Positions 21,460 to 32,675 of a stretch of 64,000 bases of DNA are shown here, in pieces. This DNA comes from Trichobilharzia regenti (lineage: Eukaryota > Platyhelminthes > Trematoda > Strigeidida > Schistosomatidae). Made by a program: the position numbers and the translations under genes. Location of the stretch: NCBI GenBank assembly GCA_944472135.2, contig CALYDD020000351.1, forward strand, positions 1-64,000. The letters are read 5' to 3'. Within the stretch, counting starts at the first letter, position 1. The number at the start of each line of letters is the position of its first letter. Under the pieces are notes generated by a model. That model was not told the DNA's origin and searched no databases. It saw nothing but the letters and a program-made list of their open reading frames with translations.

Positions 21460-24349
21460 TTCCAACATCAAGTCCCCCACCAGCAGACGGTTTCACGTCA
21501 ACTACCCCTCTGAGGTTGTTAGACTCACTGTCAGTTGCCTATATAGCAATGTGAGGGGGCTGAGAGGGAAAGTAGGTGAACTCCGAAATCTCCAAGCACA
21601 CCTTCAACTGAAAATAATCATTCTTACTGAAACGTGGCTAAACCCCACTATCGCCGACAATGAAATCAGTATAGGTGATATGGTACTGGTCAGGAGAGAC
21701 AGGGATAATAAGGAAGGAGGGGGAGTTGCTATATACTTTGATAGGCAACTTAAATGTGTGCGCGCAACGGACCCACCACTTATCGAACTCCCAGACTCCA
21801 TATGGTGTCATTTCACCGTAGGCCACACCAAGCACTTACTGGGTGGCATCTACCGATCTCCCACCTGTGGGGCAGAGCACAATCAGCTACTGCTCAGCAC
21901 TATCACAGGAATACGAGATTTGGGCTACGACCAAATCACCATAGCTGGAGATTTCAATGCTCCATCACTGAACCTTGGCTCCGGGTGTGCTAAGGGAAAA
22001 TTTGGCCGAAACCTACTGCAAACTATTCGAAACACGGGACTGACTGAGAATGTTGGAGACGACACTAGGTGGGGCCCTAGTGGAAAGTCATCAAAACTAG
22101 ATTATATTCTAACTAGTGACCAGCTACTCGTCGAAAAGGTCCAGATCATGACTCCTCTGGGAAGCAGTGACCATGCAGTCATAGGTTTCGATCTTGTCCT
22201 CCGTGAGCGTTTGCAATGGGATGTTACGCGACCATGTCTGTGCTACAGCAAGGCTGACTATGCTGAAATGCGGAGGCTCTTGTCCGACGCAGACTGGCCC
22301 TTAGCATGGGACGACCTATCTGTGGATGAACACTGGGAAGTGGTAAAAAAGATTATCCATGCAGCAATCTCGGATACCGTCCCTTTAGTCACAACACAGC
22401 CTAAGAGAAAGACGTCATGGTTGAAGAGAGGCACGCAACGTATTCTGCAAGCAAAGCGGAGGGCTTGGTTTACGTGGCGTGTATCTAAGAGTCAGACCGA
22501 CCATGATGCATACCTCGAACTCAGGAACCGGTGTAATGCAAGAGTTAGGAGGGACAGAAGGTCATTCCAGGCTAACCTTGCTAAAAAACTCCTATCAAAC
22601 CCTAAAAACTTGTACCGATTCATGTCGGAAAGAAAACCGACAAACCAAGGGGCATGCGCCTTAGTAGGCCCAAACGGTCAATATCTCACTAGTCTGGAGA
22701 TGGCTGAAACATTCAGTTCAGCCTTCGCTAAACAGCTAAACAGCAATGTGGATATTACAGTTACGGACCAAAATGGTGGCACCACTATTTCAGAGGAGGA
22801 AGACCTAGCGACTACTCCCCAAATAAACCCCGCAATAGTACTAAGGAAGCTACAGAGACTCATACCTGGGAAGTCCCCAGGTTGTGATGACATCAGGCCA
22901 TCTGTTCTGAAACAGTGCGCCGAGGCTCTCTGTAGACCCCTGTGCGACTTGTTCCAACACTCAATGGATTCGGGGACCCTGCCAAGGGAGTGGAAAAGAG
23001 CCATCCTTTCTCCGATCTTCAAGGGTGGGGACAGGCAAAACGCTGCTAGCTATAGACCAGTAGCTCTACTCCCAGTGGTATCAAAAGTACTGGAAAGTAT
23101 TATTGACGACCACATCAGGGAATATTTCGATAGGACTAATATACTGCATGAAGCCCAACATGGTTTCAGAAAAGGCAGATCCTGCGTCACTAACCTACTG
23201 TCAGCTTGGGACGACTGGACATCATGCTGGGACTTGAACGTACCAGTCCATGTGGTCTTCCTAGACTTTGAGAAGGCGTTTGACACTGTTCACCATGACC
23301 TTCTCCTACATAAAATAAGCCAGGCAGGCATAGGTGAGCCACTTCTGTCATGGTTGAAGGACTACCTAGCCGACAGGCAATTTTGCACTAAGGTTAACCG
23401 AGTCCGATCATCTTGGCACAGATCGTCATCAGGAGTGTCGCAGGGTTCTATCCTAGGACCACTGATGTTTTTGATTTTCATCAATGATCTACCACGCCGT
23501 CTGAGCTGCCCGACTCTCCTGTACGCTGACGACGTAAAAATATGGAGGGCGATAAAGTGTCCGGAGGACTCAGATAGGCTACAGGAAGACCTAAACCTTC
23601 TGGAAGACTGGGCGGTGGCCAGTGGCATGACTTTCAACTTGAAAAAGTGCAAAGTAGTGAAGTTGCGCACCTGTAGACTGCAGAATGCAAGTTACACCCT
23701 GTGCAATGAAAGCTTGTCCTGCACAACGTCGGAACGCGACTTAGGTCTAGTTCTAACGGAAAAAATGGACACAAGCGTAAATTACACAGGGGATGTAGCG
23801 AGGGCATATGCGGTCATACACTTTACGCATAGACAGTTAGGTGCACTCACTCCTGAGCTCTTTCTAATGTTGTACAAAACATACGTCAGGCCACACCTTG
23901 AGGTGCATAATATTATTGCACCCCCAATGCTGAGAAGAGATGCCAACCTCTTGGAAAGAGTCCAACGACGGGCAACAAAAGGAGTGGTTGGTCTCCGAAA
24001 CAAACCATATGATGAAAGGCTGAAGAAATTAGGCCTGTTCACACTTAGTTACCGTCGGCTTAGGGGGGATTTGATTACTGCCTACAAAATAACAAATGAC
24101 CAGAATCACCCAAACAAAGGTGTTCTGCCATTGAGTAGGTATAGGCTTCCACGTGGAAATCCCAGAAGGATAGCTCACCAGAGGGCAAGGACCCGGGTGC
24201 GCTCCCACTTCTTTTCACTGCGGGTTTGTCGTCCCTGGAATTCCTTACCGGCAGATGTAGCTATGGCACCGTCTTTGGACGCCTTTAAGCGAAGGCTGGA
24301 CAACCATGCAGCTATACAAGGACTGCATCCAAATGGCCTATCTCCTTAA
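21395..24349 (+). CDS. LINE copy 1 ORF2, endonuclease-reverse transcriptase (open)
   Basis: Open for about 984 codons. The N-terminal APE endonuclease shows LYSNVRGLRGK, ILTETWL, GGGVAIYF, GIYRSP, IAGDFNAP and SSDHAVIGF, so the catalytic E, D/N and H positions look intact. The reverse transcriptase shows SPGCDDIRPSVLK, WKRAILSPIFKGG, HGFRKGRSC, VFLDFEKAFDTVHHDLL, SSGVSQGSILGPLMFL, the catalytic LLYADDVKIW, and the thumb region KKCKVV...DLGLVL. Together these are CR1/Jockey-like. It would nick the target and copy the LINE RNA there. The frame is open from a GTG at 21395 with no early ATG; it overlaps the ORF1 end by 65 nt in the +1 frame, so initiation is probably by reinitiation or a shift. 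All motifs are intact, so this ORF may encode an active enzyme. Confidence 0.85.
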   Translation: MSCLNPLKKTTTGRFYRNRPTSSNIKSPTSRRFHVNYPSEVVRLTVSCLYSNVRGLRGKVGELRNLQAHLQLKIIILTETWLNPTIADNEISIGDMVLVRRDRDNKEGGGVAIYFDRQLKCVRATDPPLIELPDSIWCHFTVGHTKHLLGGIYRSPTCGAEHNQLLLSTITGIRDLGYDQITIAGDFNAPSLNLGSGCAKGKFGRNLLQTIRNTGLTENVGDDTRWGPSGKSSKLDYILTSDQLLVEKVQIMTPLGSSDHAVIGFDLVLRERLQWDVTRPCLCYSKADYAEMRRLLSDADWPLAWDDLSVDEHWEVVKKIIHAAISDTVPLVTTQPKRKTSWLKRGTQRILQAKRRAWFTWRVSKSQTDHDAYLELRNRCNARVRRDRRSFQANLAKKLLSNPKNLYRFMSERKPTNQGACALVGPNGQYLTSLEMAETFSSAFAKQLNSNVDITVTDQNGGTTISEEEDLATTPQINPAIVLRKLQRLIPGKSPGCDDIRPSVLKQCAEALCRPLCDLFQHSMDSGTLPREWKRAILSPIFKGGDRQNAASYRPVALLPVVSKVLESIIDDHIREYFDRTNILHEAQHGFRKGRSCVTNLLSAWDDWTSCWDLNVPVHVVFLDFEKAFDTVHHDLLLHKISQAGIGEPLLSWLKDYLADRQFCTKVNRVRSSWHRSSSGVSQGSILGPLMFLIFINDLPRRLSCPTLLYADDVKIWRAIKCPEDSDRLQEDLNLLEDWAVASGMTFNLKKCKVVKLRTCRLQNASYTLCNESLSCTTSERDLGLVLTEKMDTSVNYTGDVARAYAVIHFTHRQLGALTPELFLMLYKTYVRPHLEVHNIIAPPMLRRDANLLERVQRRATKGVVGLRNKPYDERLKKLGLFTLSYRRLRGDLITAYKITNDQNHPNKGVLPLSRYRLPRGNPRRIAHQRARTRVRSHFFSLRVCRPWNSLPADVAMAPSLDAFKRRLDNHAAIQGLHPNGLSP

Positions 24350-24890
24350 AATCGCATTTACCAATCAGGGTAGATAATTAAACTCGTCATTTTACTTCTT
24401 TACATTCTCTCCCGTCTTACTCTCCTGACAACTTATTAATATTATAATTACTATTATTATTATTACTATTACCGATATATATATTATTCTTCAAACTTCA
24501 TGAGCTGACTGTTGTTACGTTTCCTATTTTCGTTTCTGTCTCTTAGTCTGAATAGCTTCACTAATTATATCTATTATTATTATTATTACTATTATTATTA
24601 TTATTACTATCTCTTTTCTCTTGTCGACAATACCGAAGGACTAACTGGCGAAAGGATCAACTCCAATCACAGTAGTAACAGTCTTAACATACCTCATACT
24701 ACAAACCACATATAATTAATCCCAGCACTACTCCCTTTGGAGTCAACCAAAGCTACGACAGTCGAGTGGCGGGACAAGCTACGCAGAAGTTTACCGAAGA
24801 TCAAGAACCTATACCTCACAATCAAGAGGCGAGCACAAAGAAATCAAATTGGTTTATACTAGCTCGTAAAAACGATATTGGATATTGGAT

Positions 24891-25100
24891 ATTCTCGGAT
24901 AATTCGTAAACAGTATTCAGTGAACAGAAAACATTCTATAGGCTTGATGAAACTCGTAAACTGACGCACTACTTTTGCAGGCAATATACTATTTCCTCAA
25001 TAAAGTGAGAATTGAATATTTCGGCTGCATAAAACGAGTAAGTAGTATTCTGGCAATACCAATGACTACAACAAGTCTAGGAGTTAAGCACTACAACTTT
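24891..25100 (-). pseudogene. RTE-like fossil, continuation of copy B' beyond LINE copy 1
   Basis: Similar to 17400-17575 in the same orientation (for example GAAACTCGTAAACTGACGCA against GAAATTCGCATACTGACGTA, and CTGGCAAT further on). It resumes the fossil that stops at 19465, which marks the empty-site relation. Confidence 0.5.
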
Positions 25101-25749
25101 TACTTTACTGAATACACCAGCAGACTTTACATAAACACTTGACAGATCAAATTTATACAGGGAGTCAGTGAGATTTAGTAAACTAAAAGTGCTTTCGGTT
25201 TCCACAGGAGTTCTCCGTGCCGAATTTATTCCATCAAGGGCCTACAAAGATTAAAACTTCAATTAAATAACACTGATGTGGAAGAAATTCCATTCTTCAT
25301 TACTACACTTAATGAAAATGAACTTAATGAAAATGAATGCACTAAGAACTCAGTGCAACTCGATACACAATAGTATATATACAAATAAACTGAAAAATAA
25401 TGCCCTCTTTACCTTCTAAACAACTTGTCTTTATTCCAGGATTATAGTTTTTCACGTATGAGCCTGAGTTATGTCTACGAAATCGCAATATTACATCAGT
25501 TAAATCTTCCCCTAAAACCAAGGCCACTTGAAACCAATAGCAACACAGCAACAAGCGTCATTGAGGGGATATGCAATAAAGTCGCTCTAATACCAAGGAA
25601 TGCTGCCAATCATAATGGCACTAAACACCATAGCGTTTTCTCCATGTCCACTTATCTGAGTCCCTCTCGTCATAAATGATTGCGTTTCTCTCCCAGACTT
25701 CTCTATTCTAGGTGTGGAGATGCAATATACTGGCAAACTTGCTCATAGC
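25101..25749. other. No gene recognised
   Basis: AT-rich. A plus-strand frame at about 25425-25679 has no recognisable motif. Confidence 0.5.
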
Positions 25750-26183
25750 TTAATTGACACTTTCTTTTACCAGCTTCTGAATATCATCGAAATTTGGCTC
25801 AGTACCTTCATCATCTATACGAGAGCTTATCTTCACCCACCTCCTTTGTAGTCGAGTAGGTGGGCGTCTCGCTAATACTCTAGGACGGAACTTGAGTTCG
25901 GATCGCTCATGCAATTCATCGAAATCAACGTATTCTTGTAAATCATCAGATTATCCAAAAACTCAGAGAGTACCTTGGAGTCATCTCGTAATTGAATACC
26001 ATTACCTTTAACGGTCTCGAATACGTTCCTTACAATCATTGAAGGTCTTCCAAACCTTTGACGCAGGATACGCATCGCCCCAGTATATCCTTCGTTTGGG
26101 GGCATAACCTTACAGCGCAGTATAGTTCTTGTAGCAACACCAGTGCAGCACCTCAACAAATTTCCTCCAACCATCTAATAACA
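25750..26183 (-). pseudogene. BEL/Pao-type LTR retrotransposon Gag fossil
   Basis: The minus strand reads LLRCCTGVATRTIL, GYTGAMRILRQRFGRPSMIV and LRDDSKVLSEFLDNL, the order found in the Gag region of BEL/Pao elements (segments like A..LL..RFG.P, DD...L..FA..L). It then continues after a frameshift as RLQRRWVKISSRID and FDDIQKLVKESVN to a stop at 25750-25752. About 140 residues survive. No protease, RT or LTR was seen nearby. Confidence 0.6.
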
Positions 26184-26767
26184 TCAAATCAATGTGCTTT
26201 GACTTCCTTTGATCAAGGTATTATTGATCATGACAAAAAGATCCAGAAAATTTCCGAAATACTTGTCCAAAGAAGACGTGCAGACGCGGACAAAGACGAA
26301 TTGAAAACAAATAAGACGAATGATTCCAGGAGAATTATCAGAAACTGTCAATGTCCAGCTCTTACTACGCTGGACCTCACGTGGTCATTGGAAGACCCTC
26401 AGAAACAAGTTGTCTTAACCAACGCGAAAACCAGAACACAGATCGGCGACTCGAGAATCCTTTATTCTTACGCCAATATGTAGCCAACAATAGGGTTATT
26501 ATACACAAGGTTTAAGAATAAATGTTATGACAATAAATCACGATGGTACTTCTGGTAGATTTCTGTCTTCCAGCGAACAGCGAACGATGAGACGATGACT
26601 GGTGGATTGATGACTCCCGCGAAAAATGTAGAGGAGTTGGGTTTAAGCAAACAACCATGAATTGATTGTTCAATCTTCAACTACATTGACAAAAGGTGTG
26701 TCGTCATAAAATGCCTGATAGTTTCCTCATGGCAGTCCAGGATGAATAGTCCACTGATAATAAGTTT
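26184..26767. other. No gene recognised
   Basis: A plus-strand open frame overlaps 26058-26483 with a charged stretch (DHDKKIQKISEIL), but it is partly antisense to the BEL/Pao fossil and has no known domain. Confidence 0.4.
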
Positions 26768-27316
26768 GAGTGCGCTCTCACTTTTCTGTTCTTCGACTTT
26801 CTTGCCAATGGCGGCTGCGGCCTTCGTGGAAGGCTTTGAGTGGAGGCTGAACAATCATGCAGAGACCAACAGACTGTGTCCAAACGCTCTATACCTTTAA
26901 AACTTGCACACTATTAATGGTATTCACCCAAACTCGTCCTTTACTACTTCCCATCCTCCCTCTTCCTACCTTTCTGGCTATTTCATCTGTTCATTCTCTA
27001 ATATCGTCATTATTGAAATAAATATACACGTATGTACCAGTTACAAACATATCTAACCATTAGTTTGAACTTTTTTTCAAGTCCACACAATCTACTGCAA
27101 TTATACCTATCATTATCTCTCCTTTTGATTCCGCAGGTAGACTTATGGGTGAAGTGACCAACTCCAATCTCAACACACCAGATGTTACAGCCCACCTTTG
27201 GGAGTCTATCTAAGCTACGACTGTCGAATGTCCGGATACACTAAGGCTGATTTTTACTGGAGACCAAGAAACCTTGACTTATTGCACAAAGAAACCAATT
27301 TAGTTTCGTAAAAATG
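26768..27316 (+). pseudogene. 5'-truncated 3' end of a CR1-like LINE related to copies 1 and 2
   Basis: Diverged version of the last ORF2 codons and 3' UTR. The block around GGCTGAACAATCATGCAGAG (about 26847) aligns with GGCTGGACAACCATGCAGCT in copy 1. The UTR can then be followed to a TTTCGTAAAAATG end that mirrors the CTCGTAAAAACG end of copies 1 and 2. Copy 2 starts at the very next base. Confidence 0.65.
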
Positions 27317-27676
27317 ACCGGAAAATACCAATTTTGGGAATTATTCGCTTAGAAAACCTGATCTCCCTAGCCTGTGAATTATATTCAACGATCACTTACA
27401 TAATAAATCTCTGTGTGGTAAGTCCAACTGTCTCGAGCTACTGCCAAAGCTTCAGGTGCTACTTCTTTAGCAGCATCTTCCTCACTCGTTCAGATAAACA
27501 AGACTTGTTGCTCTACCACGTGATTGCTATGAAGCCGATCATCCAGAAAGTACTAGGTAAAGTCGAAAACCTTTTCTTTTCCTTGTCTTGTACTCTTTCA
27601 GTCTTATTCTTGTTCTTTTGGATAGATAATATAGCTCTCTTATTCGTTTAAAGCACAAGTCATACTGATTGCTAAT

Positions 27677-29290
27677 ATGGTTGTCGAAAGTGGCCTTAGA
27701 AAAGCCACTAAAACACCATACTCTGTAGTCACAAGGGCTTCAGCCAGAGAAGGCAAGAACCCAGGGACTTCAACCGCATACCGATCCTAAAGACTCGTGT
27801 AGCCTTCGTCTGTCCTGATACTACGCCTGCATTGCCACAGCCTAGTACTGAAACGGCACAGGCAATACCAGGGGGAGAGGATACTACAGCTGCATCAACT
27901 GTAGGCCAGTTTTGGCAGACAAAGTAAACCTAAAAGGAAATGCTCAAGACGTCATAAGACCCCGAAGGCGTCATCAAGGAAAGGAGGTGAATGTCAGGCG
28001 TGCAGTATCATAATTTCTAAAACTGACTCAGCGTTTGAATGCAATTTTTGCAAACGATGGGTGGACTGCCGTTGTGACAAAGAGGTACCGAAAGCATACT
28101 ACGAGTTTAAGGGAAATAACCCATGCCCATGGTTTTGGTACGTGTCCACCTTGTCGCCCTGGCATAGTTCAACAAAGCGTGTCTGGGATAGCAGAAACAA
28201 CACGCCGCTCTTGTGTTCCAAAAAGTCTCATGCAGCTCCCCACCGGCTAACATCACACTGCCAAAACTTGTCAAAGGCGGTAAGAGGGACACACCAGCCC
28301 TACTGACTGGAAATGCCAATTTTCACAAGGTTGCATCCACATCAAGGCAAGTCAGAATTACAAAAGCACCACTTGCATCCACTAGCAAGCTTAGCAACAC
28401 AAAACAGGTTGGCCAGATACCGATGGAGCCTAATGCTGCTGGTGATCCGAAGGAATGCAAGAAGCCGAGGACCAAACCTAAGTCTGAGGTTAGTCGGTCT
28501 AACTCTCTCATCCTCTTTAACGTACATGTGAGCAAGGATAGCTTGCTTGAACAACGGGCCCTGTTTGATCAGGAACAGTGGTCCAACCTGTGCAATAAAT
28601 TAGGTCTGAACATTAGTTCAGCAAAATTGTGCAGGCTATACACGGGTGTCCACACGCCTCAGGGGAAGCCAACCCCATTAAGGGTTTCACTGGACTCTGC
28701 CGAAGAGGCCAAAAAAGTACCATTAATGGCTCAGGTACTAGCCCTGAACAGAAGTGCGAAAAGAAGGGTGAGACAAGACAGACCATGGGCTACCAGATAA
28801 ATGGCAAGAAAGTCACCGGAACTGATGCCTTCTATCTCTGTGGTGGTACACGGTGTCCCGGAGCTGGAAACCGGCAATGCTTGTGGAAAACACATGCACG
28901 ACGTACAGCAATGAAGATGGCTGTCATCTCGGATCGCCCTTAGCGCTTCTGGAGCTATCTCTATTTTCCGACTACCTTGCTCCGCTCACCTCTCACTGAT
29001 TAGCTCTCCAAAGCTGCTAAGTGTCACATTCAACTCGCTGGAGCAGTTGTCCATAGCACTTCAACGGTGGTATGAGACCAAGGGAAAAATTGGAGGACAC
29101 ATCCGATGCTGTGAAAGCAGACCCCGAATTATAAGGAGACAGCAAACTGAGGCTTTAATACGTCGTCAAGCTTCAGTGACACTAAAGCGATGCAGTTCTG
29201 AGAATAATAGTCTGTGTCACCCAAGTATCCTGCCCAAATCCATGAAAAAAAAACTACAACGGGCCGGTTCTATCGGAATCGGCCAACTAG
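27677..29290 (+). pseudogene. LINE copy 2 ORF1, multiply disrupted
   Basis: Compared with copy 1 there is a 7-nt deletion near 27772 that leads straight to a TAA. A rearranged patch lies near 27911 and a 2-nt deletion near 28146 falls inside the PHD finger (WYVSTL instead of WYVCPLC, so one zinc-ligand cysteine is lost in frame). Stops appear at 28798-28800 and near 28913. The C-rich run near 28232 has the extra base that copy 1 lacks, so frame is kept there (28213-28800 reads LPKLVKGGK and LILFNVHVSKDSLLEQ). Confidence 0.75.
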
Positions 29291-32167
29291 TTCCAACATC
29301 AAGTCCCCCACCAGCAGACGGTTTCACGTCAACTACCCCTCTGAGGTTGTTAGACCCACTGTCAGTTGCCTATATAGCAATGTGAGGGGGCTGAGAGGAA
29401 AAGTAGGTGAACTCCGAAATCTCCAAGCACACCTTCAACTGAAAATAATCATTCTTACTGAAACGTGGCTAAACCCCACTATCGCCGACAATGAAATCAG
29501 TATAGGTGATATGGTACTGGTCGGGAGAGACAGGGATAATAAGGAAGGAGGGGGAGTTGCTATATACTTTGATAGGCAACTTAAATGTGTGCGCGCAACG
29601 GACCCACCACTTATCGAACTCCCAGACTCCATATGGTGTCATTTCACCGTAGGCCACACCAAGCACTTACTGGGTGGCATCTACCGATCTCCCACCTGTG
29701 GGGCAGAGCACAATCAGCTACTGCTCAGCACTATCACAGGAATACGAGATTTGGGCTACGACCAAATCACCATAGCTGGAGATTTCAATGCTCCATCACT
29801 GAACCTTGGCTCCGGGTGTGCTAAGGGAAAATTTGGCCGAAACCTACTGCAAACTATTCGAAACACGGGACTGACTGAGAATGTTGGAGACGACACTAGG
29901 TGGGGCCCTAGTGGAAAGTCATCAAAACTAGATTATATTCTAACTAGTGACCAGCTACTCGTCGAAAAGGTCCAGATCATGACTCCTCTGGGAAGCAGTG
30001 ACCATGCAGTCATAGGTTTCGATCTTGTCCTCCGTGAGCGTTTGCAATGGGATGTTACGCGACCATGTCTGTGCTACAGCAAGGCTGACTATGCTGAAAT
30101 GCGGAGGCTCTTGTCCGACGCAGACTGGCCCTTAGCATGGGACGACCTATCTGTGGATGAACACTGGGAAGTGGTAAAAAAGATTATCCATACAGCAATC
30201 TCGGATACCGTCCCTTTAGTCACAACACAGCCTAAGAGAAAGACGTCATGGTTGAAGAGAGGCACGCAAGCAAAGCGGAAGGCTTGGTTTACGTGGCGTG
30301 TATCTAAGAGTCAGACCGACCATGATGCATACCTCGAACTCAGGAACCGGTGTAATGCAAGTGTCAGGAGGGACAGAAGGTCATTCCAGGCTAACCTTGC
30401 TAAAAAACTCCTATCAAACCCTAAAAACTTGTACCGATTCATGTCGGAAAGAAAACCGACAAACCAAGGGGCATGCGCCTTAGTAGGCCCAAACGGTCAA
30501 TATCTCACTAGTCTGGAGATGGCTGAAACATTCAGTTCAGCCTTCGCTAAACAGCTAAACAGCAATGTGGATATTACAGTTACGGACCAAAATGGTGGCA
30601 CCACTATTTCAGAGGAGGAAGACCTAGCGACTACTCCCCAAATAAACCCCGCAATAGTACTAAGGAAGCTACAGCGACTCATACCTGGGAAGTCCCCAGG
30701 TTGTGATGACATCAGGCCATCTGTTCTGAAACAGTGCGCCGAGGCTCTCTGTAGACCCCTGTGCGACTTGTTCCAACACTCAATGGATTCGGGGACCCTG
30801 CCAAGGGAGTGGAAAAGAGCCATCCTTTCTCCGATCTTCAAGGGTGGGGACAGGCAAAACGCTGCTAGCTATAGACCAGTAGCTCTACTCCCAGTGGTAT
30901 CAAAAGTACTGGAAAGTATTATTGACGACCACATCAGGGAATATTTCGATAGGACTAATATACTCATGAAGCCCAACATGGTTTCAGAAAAGGCAGATCC
31001 TGCGTCACTAACCTACTGTCAGCTTGGGACGACTGGACATCATGCTGGGACTTGAACGTACCAGTCCATGTGGTCTTCCTAGACTTTGAGAAGGCATTTG
31101 ACACTGTTCACCATGACCTTCTCCTACATAAAATAAGCCAGGCAGGCATAGGTGAGCCACTTCTGTCATGGTTGAAGGACTACCTAGCCGACAGGCAATT
31201 TTGCACTAAGGTTAACCGAGTCCGATCATCTTGGCACAGATCGTCATCAGGAGTGTCGCAGGGTTCTATCCTAGGACCACTGATGTTTTTGATTTTCATC
31301 AATGATCTACCACGCCGTCTGAGCTGCCCGACTCTCCTGTACGCTGACGACGTAAAAATATGGAGGGCGATAAAGTGTCCGGAGGACTCAGATAGGCTAC
31401 AGGAAGACCTAAACCTTCTGGAAGACTGGGCGGTGGCCAGTGGCATGACTTTCAACTTGAAAAAGTGCAAAGTAGTGAAGTTGCGCACCTGTAGACTGCA
31501 GAATGCAAGTTACACCCTGTGCAATGAAAGCTTGTCCTGCACAACGTCGGAACGCGACTTAGGTCTAGTTCTAACGGAAAAAATGGACACAAGCGTAAAT
31601 TACACAGGGGATGTAGCGAGGGCATATGCGGTCATACACTTTACGCATAGACAGTTAGGTGCACTCACTCCTGAGCTCTTTCTAATGTTGTACAAAACAT
31701 ACGTCAGGCCACACCTTGAGGTGCATAATATTATTGCACCCCCAATGCTGAGAAGAGATGCCAACCTCTTGGAAAGAGTCCAACGACGGGCAACAAAAGG
31801 AGTGGTTGGTCTCCGAAACAAACCATATGATGAAAGGCTGAAGAAATTAGGCCTGTTCACACTTAGTTACCGTCGGCTTAGGGGGGATTTGATTACTGCC
31901 TACAAAATAACAAATGACCAGAATCACCCAAACAAAGGTGTTCTGCCATTGAGTAGGTATAGGCTCCCACGTGGAAATCCCAGAAGGATAGCTCACCAGA
32001 GGGCAAGGACCCGGGTGCGCTCCCACTTCTTTTCACTGCGGGTTTGTCGTCCCTGGAATTCCTTACCGGCAAATGTAGCTATGTCACCGTCTTTGGACGC
32101 CTTTAAGCGAAGGCTGGACAACCATGCAGCGACACAAGGACTGAATCCAAATGGCCTATCCCCTTAA
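29214..32167 (+). pseudogene. LINE copy 2 ORF2, endonuclease-reverse transcriptase with one frameshift
   Basis: The endonuclease and the first RT blocks are intact to about 30963 (same motifs as copy 1, including ILTETWL, IAGDFNAP, SSDHAV and FKGGDRQNAASYRP). A single G present in copy 1 (ATACTGCATG) is missing here (ATACTCATG), which shifts the frame just before HGFRKGRSC. The remainder, with FLDFEKAFDTVHHDLL, SQGSILGPLMFL and LLYADDVKIW, is open from 31052 to 32167. A 12-nt in-frame deletion near 30270 removes four residues of a basic linker between endonuclease and RT. Confidence 0.85.
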
Positions 32168-32675
32168 AGTCGTATACACCATTCAAGGGTAGACAATTAA
32201 ACTTGCCGTTTTACTTCTTTACATTGTCTATCGTCTTACTCCCCTGAAAACTTTAACTAAAATTATTATTATCATTATTACTGCTATTTATATATATTAT
32301 TCATATTATTCTTCAAATTTATTCAGCTGACTGTTGTTACGTTTTCTTATTTCTTTTTCTGTTTGTTAGTCTGAATAACTTCACTATTTATATCCATTGT
32401 TATCTCTTTTCTCTTGTCGAAGATACCGGAGGATTAACTGGCGAAAGGATCAACTCAATTCACAGTAGTAACAGTTTTAACACACCTCATACTACAAACC
32501 ACATATAATTAATCCCAGCACTACTCTCTTTGGAGTCAACCAAAGCTACGACAGTTAGTGGCGGGACAAGCTACGCAGAAGTTTACCAAAGATCAGGAAC
32601 CTATACCTTGCAATCAAGAGGCGAGCACAAAGAAATCAAATTGGTTTATACTAGCTCGTAAAAACGATATTGGAT

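Larger units (their letters stand above)
19466..24890 (+). mobile_element. CR1-like non-LTR retrotransposon, copy 1 (full length)
   Basis: A full-length LINE. The 5' end (ACCGGAAAATACCAA) is set by where similarity to copy 2 (27317) begins. ORF1 has a PHD-type finger, and ORF2 has an APE endonuclease and a reverse transcriptase. The 3' UTR is about 540 nt and ends in a short tandem repeat of GATATTG (two and a half units), typical of CR1-like tails. It is inserted in an older minus-strand RTE-like fossil, and no target-site duplication is evident. ORF2 is open; ORF1 carries one frameshift. TAT-rich microsatellites sit in the 3' UTR (about 24425-24475 and 24570-24612). Confidence 0.85.
27317..32675 (+). 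mobile_element. CR1-like non-LTR retrotransposon, copy 2 (full length, inactive)
   Basis: Same structure as copy 1 from 5' end (ACCGGAAAATACCAATTTTG) to the GATATTGGAT tail. The 5' UTR, ORF1 and 3' UTR differ from copy 1 about every ten bases, yet ORF2 is nearly identical. It starts immediately after a fossil 3' end of the same family. ORF1 has several frameshifts; ORF2 has one frameshift and a 12-nt in-frame deletion. Confidence 0.85.

Noticed and set aside
24512..24715. Open frame with a tyrosine run in the LINE 3' UTR
   Set aside because: It is the translation of a (TAT)n microsatellite.
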